A stretch of 64,000 nucleotides of DNA, from contig NC_088872.1 in assembly GCF_032884065.1 (NCBI RefSeq), forward strand, positions 36,056,917-36,120,916, written 5' to 3'. The notes beneath the pieces were generated by a model. The model saw nothing but the letters and a program-made list of their open reading frames with translations, was not told the origin of the DNA and searched no databases. Position numbers and translations under genes: made by a program. Positions 50,452-62,851 of this stretch are shown one piece after another (within the stretch, counting starts at the first letter, position 1; every line of letters begins with the position of its first letter). Source of the stretch: Artemia franciscana. Taxonomy: Eukaryota; Arthropoda; Branchiopoda; Anostraca; Artemiidae.

Positions 50452-50459
50452 CTAGAAAA

Positions 50460-51535
50460 AAAAAGAATCGAGCTTGATTATCATCAGCTAAAATTGCAGT
50501 AATCAAACTCTACTGCATAGAAATTAATTCATAAAATACTATCAAATAGACTTCTAGTGAAAAAAAAATCGATTGGTCTCTAACAAAAAGGACCGTGGAG
50601 ATAATAAACCCAGAATTAGGAAAATCGGCAACGTTTCCTTTTATATACAAGACATCCTTTAACCAAAATCAAAACGCTGTATATGTGTTACAAATTATTT
50701 AATATTTTATGTAAAAGGAAAGTTGTGCTGATCAGGATAGGTTATAATGATTGTCACATCAAAATAACTAAATATTCAGACTAGTGACTAGTCTTCCTGT
50801 GATTTTTCAAAAAATTAGTAAATGCATAATATTAGTTTTGCTAATTGTAATTTCCCAAATTTAATGAAAATTTGTTTGCACCTCACCCGTAATAATAGTT
50901 TAACAAGTATATTAAACATAGTGATTCAAATTTGTATATGCCTGAGTCATACTAATCAGTGGCTCGACAAGCAAAATTAACTATAAAAAGAAAGTTTCTC
51001 TGAAATTATATTCTTTATTATTAGAAGACAACAGGAAAACTGTTATTTTGGAATTGGAGCCCTTTTCATATTGACAGGATTCATTCGTAAGTCAATTCTG
51101 TGATTAAGTTAAATCTAAAGCTTGTAACAGTTGGTGAACATAGTCACTGCTGAACGAAATGACGATAGAGTTGCAGTTTATTATCTACATTTTTGACTAG
51201 CATTGACCAAATACAATCACTCTAGGAATGTTTGTGTTGTTTCGTAATCCAAACTTTTTTTACAACTCTCCTTCTCAACTGGCATGAAGAAATTATTCCA
51301 AATAATAAAATTTATTTCCAAAATTTTAGATCTTCACGATCGGCCTTATACAATCTACCTAATTGACTGAACTAGCATAGTAGAATCGAAGGCCCATATT
51401 CCATTACATAAATCCTTAGATAAGCAAAGAACATATTGTACAATTAATGTTATAATAAACCAAGTAAATTTTAAGCATGAAATCCACAAACTAAATAGGA
51501 CCTTATTTTTTTATTAAAGTAAAACTAACCCCATT
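50460..51535. other. RASGEF1 intron, left part, nothing recognised
   Basis: AT-rich and without supported features. Confidence 0.5.
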
Positions 51536-51540
51536 TTATT

Positions 51541-51860
51541 GGGGTGGTAGCTCAGCAGACTTGGCCAATTGAAAAACCTACTTATTTAGTTTGTGAGCCA
51601 TGACTAGAAGAACGATATAATTTTACTATATATTTACTGAGTTCGAACTCAGTAAGACGCTCACTCAGTAAGACTCAGTAGACACTGCAGGCAGGAGCGT
51701 AATTCCAGCATGTTTATTGGGAGTGGGACGGTAAAAGCGGCCCACATCCGGAGAGTTAAGGGACATGGACTATATAATAATTGTTTCACCAAATTACTGG
51801 GGGGGGGGGAAATAACCCCTCTTGCACCCTCAAAACGACGCCACTGACTTCAGAGCTTGA
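51541..51860 (+). mobile_element. SINE-like element with tRNA-type promoter boxes
   Basis: TAGCTCAGCAG (about 51548) fits the A-box pattern TRGYNNARNNG, and GAGTTCGAACTC (about 51645) resembles a B box about 95 bases later. Downstream lie a G-run and an AACGACGCCACTGACTTCAG end also seen in diverged form near 43330. It does not fold as a tRNA with normal spacing, so a decayed tRNA-derived SINE is the better guess. Confidence 0.4.
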
Positions 51861-52844
51861 AATTTGATTCCGGCGATGCAATTATGCGAAAGCGTCTCAA
51901 TGCTAATCTGAGAAGAAGTTCGTTTCATAATTTCAGTGCTTTTTAAATTTTATTGTTACTCCTTAATTTCAGTTGAAAAAACTTGTTTTTTTTAAATAAA
52001 GTTTCAAGAAACGTTTTTTAAATAATGCCAGTAAATCTGGCCCCACCTCCATAGAGAAATCCCCCACCCCATGGAAATATTATCTAGACAATTTGATCCC
52101 AGTGAAAATTTACCCTTGAGTATTACATATAGCATTACATGTATATTACATATACATATACATTGAGTATTACATATATAGGCAAATTGGACTATACATA
52201 AACAATTTGCCTTCGTCACTTATAATCGACAATTGTCAATTATAATGGCCAATTTGGCGATTATAATTGCGAAAAGGCAAGGTAGAACCTCAACAGGTTG
52301 ACTCTAGTTCGGCATTGTGGAGTGACATGCATGAGAGGTGTAGCATAAGTGGGAGACAGTAACAACGGCAATCAAAGGGTTAAAATTAACCTTGCACTTG
52401 ATGCCCATTTAATTGGACAATCTGTCTTGGCTTTTTCTACAATTGGCCATGACTTTGACTTTTCCCACAACTATTCCCTTTTTTTAATTCGAAAATGAAT
52501 TAAAAACTCTCCTTAAAAACTCCATGCGTAAAATTGAAACAGAAAAGAGAAAGCAAGACATATAAAAAGTATTTTGTTTAGGAATTCTGGCTAATACCCC
52601 CAGTGTATAATTTTCACTGACAAGTTCATCCCCCAGAAACTTCCATCCCATGGAAAATTTCCTTGTGGAAAAACACCCAGCAAAAAATTTGTCCACCCCC
52701 ACACGACAATGTATACATACTTCCCAATAACAAATACTATGCGTAAACAATGGGGAAATTTTATAACTTAAAGACTTTTCCCTTGTAGCTGGGGGTGGGG
52801 GCGTGGTACATCCAAAGGCATAGACAATTGGCCCTTTCAATTAC

Positions 52845-53367
52845 GATGGTCTCAAAATTTTGATTGGACGATTTTGGAAAAAAGAGGTCTGGGGACGGGG
52901 CCTAGTTGCCCTCCAATCTTTTTGGTCGCTTAAAAAGAGCAGTAGAACTTTTGATTTCCGTTCGAATGAGCCCCTTTCGCCAAATTCTCAGACCACTAGG
53001 TCGATACGATCAGCGCTGTAAAAAAAACAACAACGAATAAACACGCATCCGTGATCTTTCTTCTGGCAAATAATAGAAAATTCCACATTTTTGCAGATAA
53101 AAGCTTGAAACTTCTACAAAACGGTTTTCTGATACACTGAACCTGATGGTATGATTTTCATTAAGATTTTATAACTTTTAAGCGACGTTTCCTCCTTTTT
53201 TTTCAAAAATCAGGCAAATATTCTCAGGCTTGTAGCCTTTAATGGGTAAGAGCAAACTTAATGAAACTTATATATTTGAAATCAGCATGATAGATTGATT
53301 CTTTTGATGTATCTATTGGCATCAACATTCCATTTTTTACAATTTTGGTTACTATTGAGCCAAGTTG
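52845..53367 (+). repeat. Interspersed repeat of a dispersed family
   Basis: The block runs from about GGGGACGGGGCCTAGTTGCC through CACGCATCCGTGATC, TTCCACATTTTTGCAG and TGATGTATCTATTGGCATCA to TACTATTGAGCCAAGTTGCC. I recall this string order as a common arthropod repeat, but that is memory, not a search. It ends where the unrelated coding-like sequence starts, so the ORF beginning at 53295 is a chimera. Confidence 0.45.
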
Positions 53368-53369
53368 CC

Positions 53370-55960
53370 CCTGCTCCACAACAACAAGTGATCAAAGATA
53401 ACGCTGAATATGGTCAAGAAGTTGAAAACGTACAACAAAATGGAATAAGGGAGCATAATGAATCATCTTCCACTACACCAGCTCCACCTGTGTAAAATAA
53501 TGAAACTTCTACTGTGAACGGTATAAATGGTGCACATGATTTTGACCCTGATGATACCATTGCTGAATACCCTGAAATTCTATTGGTTAACTTTGACTGT
53601 ATCAGAGCCAGTTGTCATTGAATTAAATGGCACTCAAGAAATTAAGCAAGCTATTGCTCAGAATACAGAAAAGAAGAAGGCAAAGAAAAAGAAGATGGAT
53701 GAGTTTCGTGTTTATTCATCAAAAGCTAAGGCAGAAAAAGTTACAGATAGAACAGCTACTCTTCGGCAAAGGAACGCTTAAGTAATTTCGGTGAAGCCTG
53801 AAACTCAAGAAGATTCTGAGGATGAAGCTCTAAGTGAAGTTTGGGTTGAACATTTCTCACAGCCTGAACAGCTCATTCCCAGGTATCACCGACAGTCCTC
53901 TGACAAATCACAAAAATCCTATGAGCCAAATGCTCATACTTGTGGGGAGGGGTGTAATAATTACAAGTCCATCCGTGACTCCAGTTGCTGATTTGCCAAC
54001 GCCATATCAGCCCACTTCATTTATCCAGTCGTTGCTGACTATGGTTAACACAGCGTGTATTATTGAAGCTCCTAGTTTTGTGGTACCTTATTCGATTGAG
54101 AAACCAGGCAAAAGTACTGGCAAATTTTTATCAAATCGATAAGAAGAGCTGAAAGAACTAGAAAAGAAGTTGTCAGGGGATGAAGAAGAAATGCAGGTAG
54201 ATGAACCGCAATCTGACAAGAAAGAAGAGAATAAAGAAGAACCCAAAGAGAGAGAAGCTGATAAAAATAAAGAAAAACCGGAAGTCGAAAATGAAGAACC
54301 AAAACAGGAAGAGAACAAAGAAGTCAGTCTTAAAGTAGTTCGATCGGAAAAACCAGGAAGTTTCTTAGATAGCTTAATTAGTAAATTCTCCCAAGAACTG
54401 AATTTGTACAGAATAACTTTTTAGAACAGAGTAAAAGGAAAGCAAAGAAAAATGGCTTAGAAAAGATTAAACAGGAAAAATGAAGCCTTTGCAATGTCAA
54501 TACAAAATGTATGTTCTGTACCTTTCACACTAAGTCTCGCACGTTATTGGAAACCATTGCTGGGTAATCACGGTTTTGTCACGTCGTCAATGCAGGAATC
54601 GGCTTGCAGAAGTCAAGATGCTGGTCTTTCCCTGTTTGTTGTGACGTTTATCAATGGCCACTTCTGATTCACGTAGCTCGTGATCACAACATGACACTGA
54701 AGTCAGCTCATTTGTCTTACAAGTACACAGTGTGTACAGCCATTTTTGGTATGTATAAATAATTTGAGAATCATGTCTCCTCTGCTCATAGTAACATAGC
54801 TAACATAGCGTGGAGATAAAGGTGGTGAAGCTCTGAAAGCAATATCAAAACCTGGAGGAAAACTCCAGTGATAAAACCTATCATAAAAATGCAGACACCA
54901 AAGAGGGTTCAGGAGAAAGGAAAAACGGTCACTTCAATGCTGAAAAAATCTGAAGTTAGCGTCATTCCTATGGGCTCTGTTATTGTGGAGCCTTCTAAGT
55001 AAGATAATTGTGGGTTCTGTAGCACCAAACAGAAAATAGAAATTGTTGAGTTCAAAGGTAACAAAGCTCAAATCCGCAAAAATTGCAAAACAAAACTAGT
55101 CAACGGAGAAGGTTTGGTACTAAAAAAGAAGAACAATGTAGATATCTTTGACACTGATGATGAGGATAGTAAAGTATATGGCAAAGAGCCAGCAAGCTTT
55201 GGAGCCAGTATTTAGAGACAAATTCAGCTAATGACTCACCCTCTTCGGGAGAAGAAGAGGTCAAGCCAGCAGAGCCAGGCAAAAATCAGAGAACCACAAA
55301 ACGATCTTGACCTGGATTAATTTTAGAATAGCTTCAATACCTCTATGTAATAAGTCAGTGATCTACGAGGAACTTTTGAAGAATCAATATAATCCAGTAC
55401 CTCACCCATTGAAAGATATTTCGATGAGGCTAATCGTCGCATGTCTCAATTTACTTGTATTTTTAAATAGGCTTTCAAAATGCGTCAGAAGACTCAGGAA
55501 AAATTACAGCTTTACTTATTAACTATGACTGAAGACTGTGCCCGCATTGACAATTTGTTTTTTGTTTTTTATTAAAATGTATGTATTCTTCTGCTCTAAA
55601 GCATATTCATGATAGAAAAAAATTAACAAGTAAAGCAAAATGGGGACAGAAATGAGAACAGAAACGAAAAAGGCTCTACCTGTGAACAGTGTTTACCACG
55701 TTCTACAAATGGTTTACTTTACGAAAATTACAAAGAAATCTTGAATATCAAGAATTAAGGGTTCGCCCCAGCCTCAAGTTAAATGGTAAACTCTTCAGCG
55801 TTTCAAGCTGTATTTATCACCAACAGGACCAGGGACAGAATATGTTTTTTTGTCTATTCACTTCAGGGTCAGAGGGTTCAAGCAAAGCTGTAGCCAAAGC
55901 CAGTCGTTTTATCCCTCGCTGGAATTCAAATATTACACAAAACGACAATATTCATTAATT
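53370..55960 (+). pseudogene. Intronless broken gene copy (processed pseudogene), unidentified
   Basis: A long run of protein-like sequence broken by stops and frameshifts, without introns. It contains a Gln/Asn-rich start (QQQVIKDNAEYGQEVENVQQ), a Lys-rich stretch (EKKKAKKKKMDEF), LPTPYQPTSFIQSLLTMVNT, a Glu/Lys region 54170-54330 (EELKELEKKLSGDEEEMQVD), SFLDSLISKFSQEL, and a C2H2-like CTFHTKSRTLLE segment near 54520. Later parts include SVIPMGSVIVEPSK and YFDEANRRMSQFTCIFK. It looks like a nuclear regulatory or zinc-finger protein copied by retrotransposition into the RASGEF1 intron. I do not recognise the parent gene. Confidence 0.6.
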
Positions 55961-55974
55961 AAACACTTGCCGCC

Positions 55975-58440
55975 TCATAAAATAAGTCAATACCCATGTG
56001 TAAGCCCACTTTGGTGATTAAGGAGCAGGTTTTTTCCAAGGTATTTTCCTATGTAAGCAAAATTTATGTTTTTATATAGTAATCAGATTTTACTGAGGGG
56101 GGAGGGGGGTCATGACACCCAGAGTCATTTTCTACCTAGTCACTGTTGACTTAACATGAATTTATATCTTTTCATCTTCATGTTAAAACCGAATTAGTCC
56201 AAAAATATCTTTGTACATACTTTTTGTGCCAATTTACTTCAGTAAACTCTTTCTTTTTTTTAAGAGACCAAAATAACAAAAGTATAAAAGCATCTTGTGG
56301 GAAGTTCAAAATTCTTTGCAGCATTGTAGCACGAAAATTCCTATTATAACACGAATTTTTGTAAATTAGATTCAAACTAAACATTAAAAATTCTACACAT
56401 TCAAAAATTATTTTAATAGCCTTCAGTTTTCTAAAATATCCATATACTTCATATTGGACAATATTTTATAAGTAATTGAACTTTATCTACGACGTCCCTA
56501 AGATACCGAAAATAATATACCCTTCGACTTTTAATGTCAGATTCTTTTGAAGGAAAGCTTAAGAGAGGTGCAAAGTATAAAATATTTAATGCCACATTCT
56601 GATAAACTCGTGTTGACTTCTTTAGATTCTTTTCTTAAGTTGGATAAAGACCTTTGACCTTTCTGTAATGTTTACTGTGTACGTTCAAAAAACCTCAAAA
56701 CGAACAATTTTTGTATTTTGGACAAAACTTTTCTAACCGAATTATAGAGCAAAGCTGAAACTTAGCAAAATTTTTCCTTTACACTTTATGTAAAAAATAT
56801 CTGCAGTACAGGTTCCAATAAAGTGACTTTGTGATATTTTCCTAATTTTTTAGAACTCTGTAAAAATAGGGCTTTACGGAAAACTGAGCTAGCTCGAGGT
56901 TATTTTAGATCTGCAAGCAATTTAAGGACTTTTCTGCTCCTAATCGAGGTATGTTGCGCCAGTTTTGTGTTTTCAGTAAAGCACTATTTTAAGAGAATTC
57001 TGTAAATATAGGGAAATATCACGAGTCAGCTTATTTGAACCAGTTTTTCAGATATATGTTGCGTAAGTTGGGAAGAAATAATTTTTTTCTCGTTTTAAGT
57101 TTCAACTTTACTCTTCATTTCTGTCAGATATCTTTGTTTTTTTAATACAAAATCGAACTTTTAGACAATTTTTTGGGATTGATTCTGACACTAAAAATAA
57201 ATAGAGACCATCCCTAAAAATAGAGATTTAATATGCAAACTGAACAGTTTATTTCTAAACAATAATACCAACGGAAAAAATTCATAATCAGATTTCATAA
57301 TATTTTTCTCCAACAGAAGAAAATTAATGTAATATTTTGGCAATATTATTAATAACAGTCTTCGGAAAAACAAAAAAAGTGGAGTAAGTACAAAATTCAA
57401 CCTACACACAGAAAACGAGAAAGTTGAAAATCAAACCAACAATAAAAACAACAATGAAAGAATTCTAGCTTCATCATTCTTTACAAGTTCAGTTAAGAAT
57501 AAAAATGCAATTAATTTAGACTAAACTAAATCACAAATAAGCTTCAACACTCTTCTTGTTTTTTTTTTGTTTTTTTTTTTTTTGTTTTTTTTTTTTTTTT
57601 GTTGTTTTTTTAGAAGCCATCTCTCATTAGCAACAACCTATGTGTTAAAAATATTATTCTAGAGGCAATTGAAATTAAACACAAATTAAATAATAATACT
57701 TGTTTAAATAGAGATTTAGGAGAATAAGCACTTCATTACAATTTTTAACAATGGTTCTAAGATATTCTAAGACGAAACCAATAACAAATACGAAGAACAT
57801 TTATTATAAGAGAAATACCAGACTGGCTGCAAAACTTGTTTCTATTTTTTTTTCTACCTTTTTTATCCAAATAAATTTACTTTTTCTTTTTTTTTGTTAT
57901 TCTTGGCTGAACTTGTATAGAATAATGAAGCTGGGACTCTTTAATTGTTGGTTTGATGTTCAACTTCCTTATTTGTTATAGTAGGTTCAATTTTTAGACT
58001 TATTCCACTTTTTTTGCTGAAGACTATTATTATATAGCCAAAATGCTGGCTATTTTTCAATAGCCAGCATTGAAAATATCAATTAATGATTGAAAATTCA
58101 ATTAATTTTCTTATGCAATTCACTGTCTTTAAATAAATCCTCGCTGAATCATTTTTTTATACTTTTTGATCATACTAACCGTCCCTAGCAATACCGACTA
58201 CATTTAGGCAGATAAGCATTTTGTGTTAGGATGTATGATTTCTTAGAAATTATTGATTTATTCTTTGATATTGAATTTAGGAATCCGAAAAAGAGGATAA
58301 TTAAGTAATCATTATTAATTAATAATGGGTTGGTACTGATTTAATGAAAGCATTAACGTTGCTAGCTTTGAGATCTGCTTCTTGGTTGTGATCTTCTACT
58401 CAAAAACTTCCCATATATGCAATAATTGGGAATACTTTTC
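55975..58440. other. RASGEF1 intron, AT-rich, no element recognised
   Basis: It contains a G-run (56097-56110) and a broken poly-T tract (57560-57612). Nothing coding was supported. Confidence 0.5.
58042..58071. repeat. Perfect hairpin, 13-bp stem, 4-base loop
   Basis: AATGCTGGCTATT, loop TTTC, then AATAGCCAGCATT. Confidence 0.95.
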
Positions 58441-58448
58441 ACTTTTTG

Positions 58449-58577
58449 AAGTATTTTCTATCAGATAGGAATCAATGTTTAATGCTGCATGATTATTTAT
58501 TGAATACCAGTAATATATTATTTGGAATTCCACAGGGATCTGTTCTGGCTCCTCTATTTATTTTTGCTTTTTACGAA
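58449..58577 (+). pseudogene. LINE reverse transcriptase fragment
   Basis: The frame reads KYFLSDRNQCLM and LFGIPQGSVLAPLFIFAFYE, then TAA. LSDR and GIPQGSVLxPLLF are RT motif B' of Jockey/CR1-like LINEs. Only about 43 codons remain. Confidence 0.75.
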
Positions 58578-58639
58578 TAACTTACATCGGTCAATCCCTG
58601 ATAATGTTTTTCGTGTTACAATGTAGACACTGGAGTACT

Positions 58640-59690
58640 AAATAATGACTTTTCAAAAGCTTGCACAAATTGACAAACATTTATACTCACATCAACAAAT
58701 TCAAAAATCAATGTCGAAGGATTTTCAGCGCTAGAAAAGCACCAGAGGTACCAGAAAAAGTACTTTCCCAAGGATACGTTTAATAAATCATACAAATTAC
58801 AAACAGGATTTACTTATTTATATGTTCAAACGCATCGTTTACAAAAGGAATTGCGATGAAATATCATGACAGCGAAATAGGCATAAAATGTGTGTATCTT
58901 ATCTTTACCAGTCCTTAGTGGTTTATTACTAGTTTTGACAAATATGTTCCCTCCCCGCCTATCCCCCTGTAGTTATTACCGGTGAACTAAAGAATAATGA
59001 ACAACCTACTTTCTGTCTAGTCGGATTCTGTCTGAATATTCTTGTCATAAACTGCATTATTCGATCAATTATAGATAAGTAGAAATTCCAAAGCAAAAAT
59101 CAAAAACTTTATAAATGTCTTAGCTGAAAACTTTCATTTGGCTAAAAATAAGTTTGATAATTTTGATAAAAAAATATTAAAAACAAGAAAAAAAACAAAT
59201 AAAGATTGTATTCAATTCAAACTGTATTTCGGTCGATCCACTTTTAGGACATTTTCTTTGGGCTAGTGGTAACCTTGCACCACTCTAACTAACCATAACC
59301 ATAGCTAGAAAGACAAACATCTAGTCACAAGAGAAGCTTAAATCTATTTCTTCATCCACTTCATTTTATACGGATCTATTCACTCGATTCATCCAAAATT
59401 TTCAGACGTATTTCAGCACAAATAGGATATCAATGAAGTCTTTGAAAATTAGATTTCGTTTTCATTTGCTCATAAAATTGGTTATATTCTCCCTCATATT
59501 TTTCCTTTCAAATTGTTTGTATAATTCTGTCAACAAGAGGATCTATTGGCAATATGAAAGTTACTACTGATATTATTTCGATTTTCTCACGATTTTCGAT
59601 AGTTTCCAATCCTGACACGAGCTGGGATAGTACCAAGTATCGAATTCTCTTATTTCACGTTTCCTGTGCTTTGGCATACAAAAAAAGGAC
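58640..59690. other. RASGEF1 intron next to the RasGEF exon, nothing recognised
   Basis: AT-rich intron without supported features. Confidence 0.5.
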
Positions 59691-59694
59691 TTAC

Positions 59695-59846
59695 AATTTT
59701 CAGATAGTATGGGGCCTGTTTGCATGAACTGAAGAACTTTATTATCCTTTTCAAAAGGGCAGGCAACTTGTTTCCAGGTCATAAATTCAGTGACTTGCTT
59801 AGCCAACTGCCAAAATTTTTCAAAGTTGATATGGCCGTTTGAAAGC
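59695..59846 (-). CDS. RASGEF1: RASGEF1-family gene, exon with the RasGEF domain C terminus
   Basis: On the minus strand the acceptor is ttgcttatctag and the donor AAATT|gtaagt. It encodes LSNGHINFEKFWQLAKQV, then TEFMTWKQVACPFEKDNKV and LQFMQTGPILSEN. This is the last helical part of a CDC25-type RasGEF domain and closely follows RASGEF1A/1B proteins (SNHISFQK-W, FMTWKQVECPFE, LQYLLTAP-FSE). Such proteins load GTP onto Rap/Ras GTPases. The incoming phase is 2, and upstream exons are beyond the window. The next exon is 9.2 kb downstream. The outgoing single T joins AA of that exon. Confidence 0.9.
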
Positions 59847-59879
59847 CTAGATAAGCAAAACATAAAAAAGAAAAAGGGA

Positions 59880-60165
59880 GACTAAAATCGTATAATAGGA
59901 AATTACAAAAATTGTCTGAAGGGATCCATCCGGTTCCCTAACAGTGTTAGGAACTTTGCATTTTAATAGCAATGAATAATAAAATAGATGTTTCCATAAA
60001 GGTTAAGAAGAAAGGGGGAAAGCAACTCTGAAATAGGCTAAAATAAATTATTTCTCTTTTATTATAAATTATAACTTTAAATATAATTATATATAATAAT
60101 TATAAGTTATAATTATATTTCAATACAAGCTTAAAATTGTATATGCTCAATCGTAGGAAGCTTAA
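59880..60165. other. RASGEF1 intron, AT-rich palindromic stretch
   Basis: The part 60050-60115 is almost pure A/T with nested inverted strings (ATAATTATAT, TTATAAGTTATAATTATA). Nothing coding. Confidence 0.5.
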
Positions 60166-60216
60166 TTGTATACGCCAATGACTTATTTATAAGAAATAAG
60201 TCATTGGCATATACAA
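60166..60216. repeat. Inverted duplication at the broken LINE end
   Basis: A 23-bp arm (60166-60188), a 5-base loop, then its reverse complement (60194-60216) with one mismatch. The right arm is the LINE code for the VYANDLF region, so the left arm is a snap-back copy of it. Confidence 0.9.
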
Positions 60217-62385
60217 TGTGAAGGAAAGGACCAAGGATAGACACTTACGGAATTCCAAAGTCTACTTCGGCCTTAATATTAGACCCTGGATAAAAAGAAA
60301 CAAACCGGCCATAAAGATAAGATTACAATCATTTTAATGCTTCTCCCCGAACACCAAAATGCAAAAATTTTGCAAGAAAACTATCATGGGACAAACTGTC
60401 AAAAACTTTTCTCACATCCAAAAAAATTACCGCTGGTGTTTTCTAGCCTAAATGCATAATGCCTAAAGCATTATTAACAAAATTGAGATGGCTAATACAA
60501 GCCTGTTCAGTAGAATGCTTTGGACGAAACCCAAACTGGGGCTCATGAAAAAATTCCTCGCTGCAAAAAAAATCTGCCAAACGAGAATGGAATGGTTTTT
60601 CAAAAATCTTTGAGAATATAGTAAGAAGGGAAATAGGCCGGTAATTTGAAGAATGACTCTTGCTACCACCTTTGTGGATGACAATTATACGCGCGGACTT
60701 CAGTGTCCGAGGGAAAACTCCACTTCACACTATCTATTAATTAGTTTTGTTAGCGGAGCCACTATCGCTGGGAGAAGAGACTTGACTACTCGAGTGGGTA
60801 CTAAATCAGATCATGAAGAATCCCTTTAAATTAGAAACTATCCGAGAAACCTCTGTTTCAGTTACTTGTTCAAGCACAAAAGATTTGTGGCAAGAAGGAC
60901 CCAAATATCTAGTAAAATTACTATTAGATCTTGATTCAGATACAGACTTAGATGTCAAATGACCGATTGAAGCCAAATACGATGTAAATTTCCGCATAAT
61001 TTCTTCTTCTTTATCAATGTCCTTTCCGTCTAGCTTTAGCTTCGTTGATAATAATGAGGGAGGCGAATGACCAGGCTTAACAACGGAATTTACAATCATC
61101 CATTTTTTTTTATATATATTTTCCACACTAAAAATGTTCCCTGCGTGTTGCTGACTTAAATATACTTCGAATTCTTTGAAACGATGATGTCGCTCAGGTG
61201 TAGGATGATTCTTGCAAACTTTCCAAAGATAAGCTTTTCGCTTAGGACACTTCTTAAGCCAGGAGTCATCCACGGACAAAATGGGAATGACCTCTTGGAA
61301 TCCTTTTTCTTCTGGTCACGTAGACATACCTCAACGAAAGTATCCTTGATCGCCCCAATAAAATTGTTCAAACACATCGTTTATAGGCATTCAAATCATC
61401 CACAAATTCCCATAATACTTCCGATAGTTTCGACCTAAGGTTCGAGAGCTGCTCTTCTTTTGTGAGAAAATACTGCCTTTGAACAAGCGATTTAGAAGGA
61501 CGGGTATTCAACACATCAAACTTAGATCATAAAGGAAAATGGTCTGATGTATCCCAAATAATTACAGCAGTATTTTGAGAAGAAAGAGATGAAAATATGT
61601 TATCAAGTTAAGTGGCGAACAACTCAGTGATACGTGTTGGGATCAAAATAGAAGACAATAAACCAGAAAAAGTCATGGCAGATAAAAAATCAATTACCAT
61701 TGGTGAGTTTTTATCCAACAAATTAGTCTTAAAATCATGCATAGATACAACATCAAAATTCAGACTATGAACTTTTTCCAATACACACGTAAGAATATCA
61801 AGGAAAGAACTAAAGGGTCCATTAGGGGGGCGATAAACCTCTGCAAATAGAATAATTTCTGATTAATTAGGTATTTAATACAAAGCGACTCAAATACTCC
61901 TTCGAAAATAACAGAAAGATCTTTACAAACCGAATTTGTACAATCATTAGCAATGTAAAAAGCAAGACCTTTTTTTTGACATTTTTGACCTATTCAACCG
62001 TTCAATCGTATAACCTGGACGTATAACCGTTTGATTGAACGTATAACCGTTCAATCGTATAATCAGCCAATGAATCATTAATATCATTTAAAAATGTTCA
62101 CACAACCCGATTCCTTTAGGGGATGAATGCGACTCACAAAGCAGGAATTTAAATTTATCAATAGACGAACAAAGGCCTTGAATATTCAACTGTGTAACTG
62201 AGAGTTCACCGACCCCAAGTTGGTCTTCAAACAATCTACTTCTATATTTAGTCTCATTTTTATCAAAAACCCCTAAACAATCGTCTTGCCGGGCAATCCC
62301 ACTTCCTTCAATCAACACCTCTTCTAAGTCTAACGGTTCTTTTTCCAAAAGCTCAAGACGAAAAATGTGGCCCTGTCTTGCTTTT
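60194..62385 (-). pseudogene. Decayed CR1/L2-like LINE, endonuclease to RT
   Basis: The minus strand begins with an endonuclease: LSVTQLNIQGLCSSIDKFKF, DCTNSVCKDLSV and RFIAPLMDPLVLSLIFL. A linker ORF follows (60806-61279: CPKRKAYLWKVCKNHPTPER, KHRFKEFEVYL-type). Then RT: AVIFLDVRKVFDSLSHDSFL, LAKFLHFGVRGEALK, LYGRFVSFYPGSN, FGIP-VSILGPFLHIVYANDL (YADD changed to YAND). Stops and frameshifts throughout. The copy breaks right after motif C at the inverted duplication 60166-60216. It lies within or upstream of the RASGEF1 gene on the same strand. Confidence 0.75.
61993..62068 (+). repeat. CGTTCAATCGTATAACC short repeat
   Basis: AACCGTTCAATCGTATAA and its variant or inverse (CCGTTTGATTGAACGTATAA) recur three to four times, an expansion within the LINE endonuclease relic. 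Confidence 0.75.
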
Positions 62386-62520
62386 TAGGACTAGAATAAG
62401 AGAAGATTTGAGATGGTTAGGACACGTTGGACGACTGAAGGATCGTCTTTTACGCTCAGAATCGAGAAAAGGTGGAGATACATTTTTTTGGGGACTGGAA
62501 AGTCGAGCTGTTGTATATCA
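62385..62520 (+). pseudogene. RTE-like LINE 3' fragment
   Basis: The frame reads TRIREDLRWLGHVGRLKD-RL, matching the REKLRWLGHV block near the end of RTE-type RT proteins. It is short and decayed, and opposite in strand to the adjoining LINE. Confidence 0.6.
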
Positions 62521-62851
62521 TACTGATACTTATATATAGAATATTATATTTAATTATATAAAATTTATGGTAACAAGTGAATTGTATCAATATATTAAGA
62601 ATTGTTGGCTTAATAGTTTCAGTTGTTGGGGAGTGGTTGAGGCTTACTTGACCCCTTCCCTGTGTGGGTCTGGTTGGTCAGATGGTGTCTGGTGTGTCTG
62701 GTTCCATTTGTCGTCAGAAAGACCACCAGAGTGATTATATACATTTAATATTTCACTACCATATCATATGGAATGATACCTATCATATAGATTTAACTTA
62801 ATAGTAAATTGCGAAAACAGATTAGGAAGAATTTGGAAAAAGGCCCAAAAC

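Noticed and set aside
51541-51660. Functional tRNA gene
   Set aside because: A and B boxes are too far apart and no cloverleaf with a paired acceptor stem could be drawn by eye.
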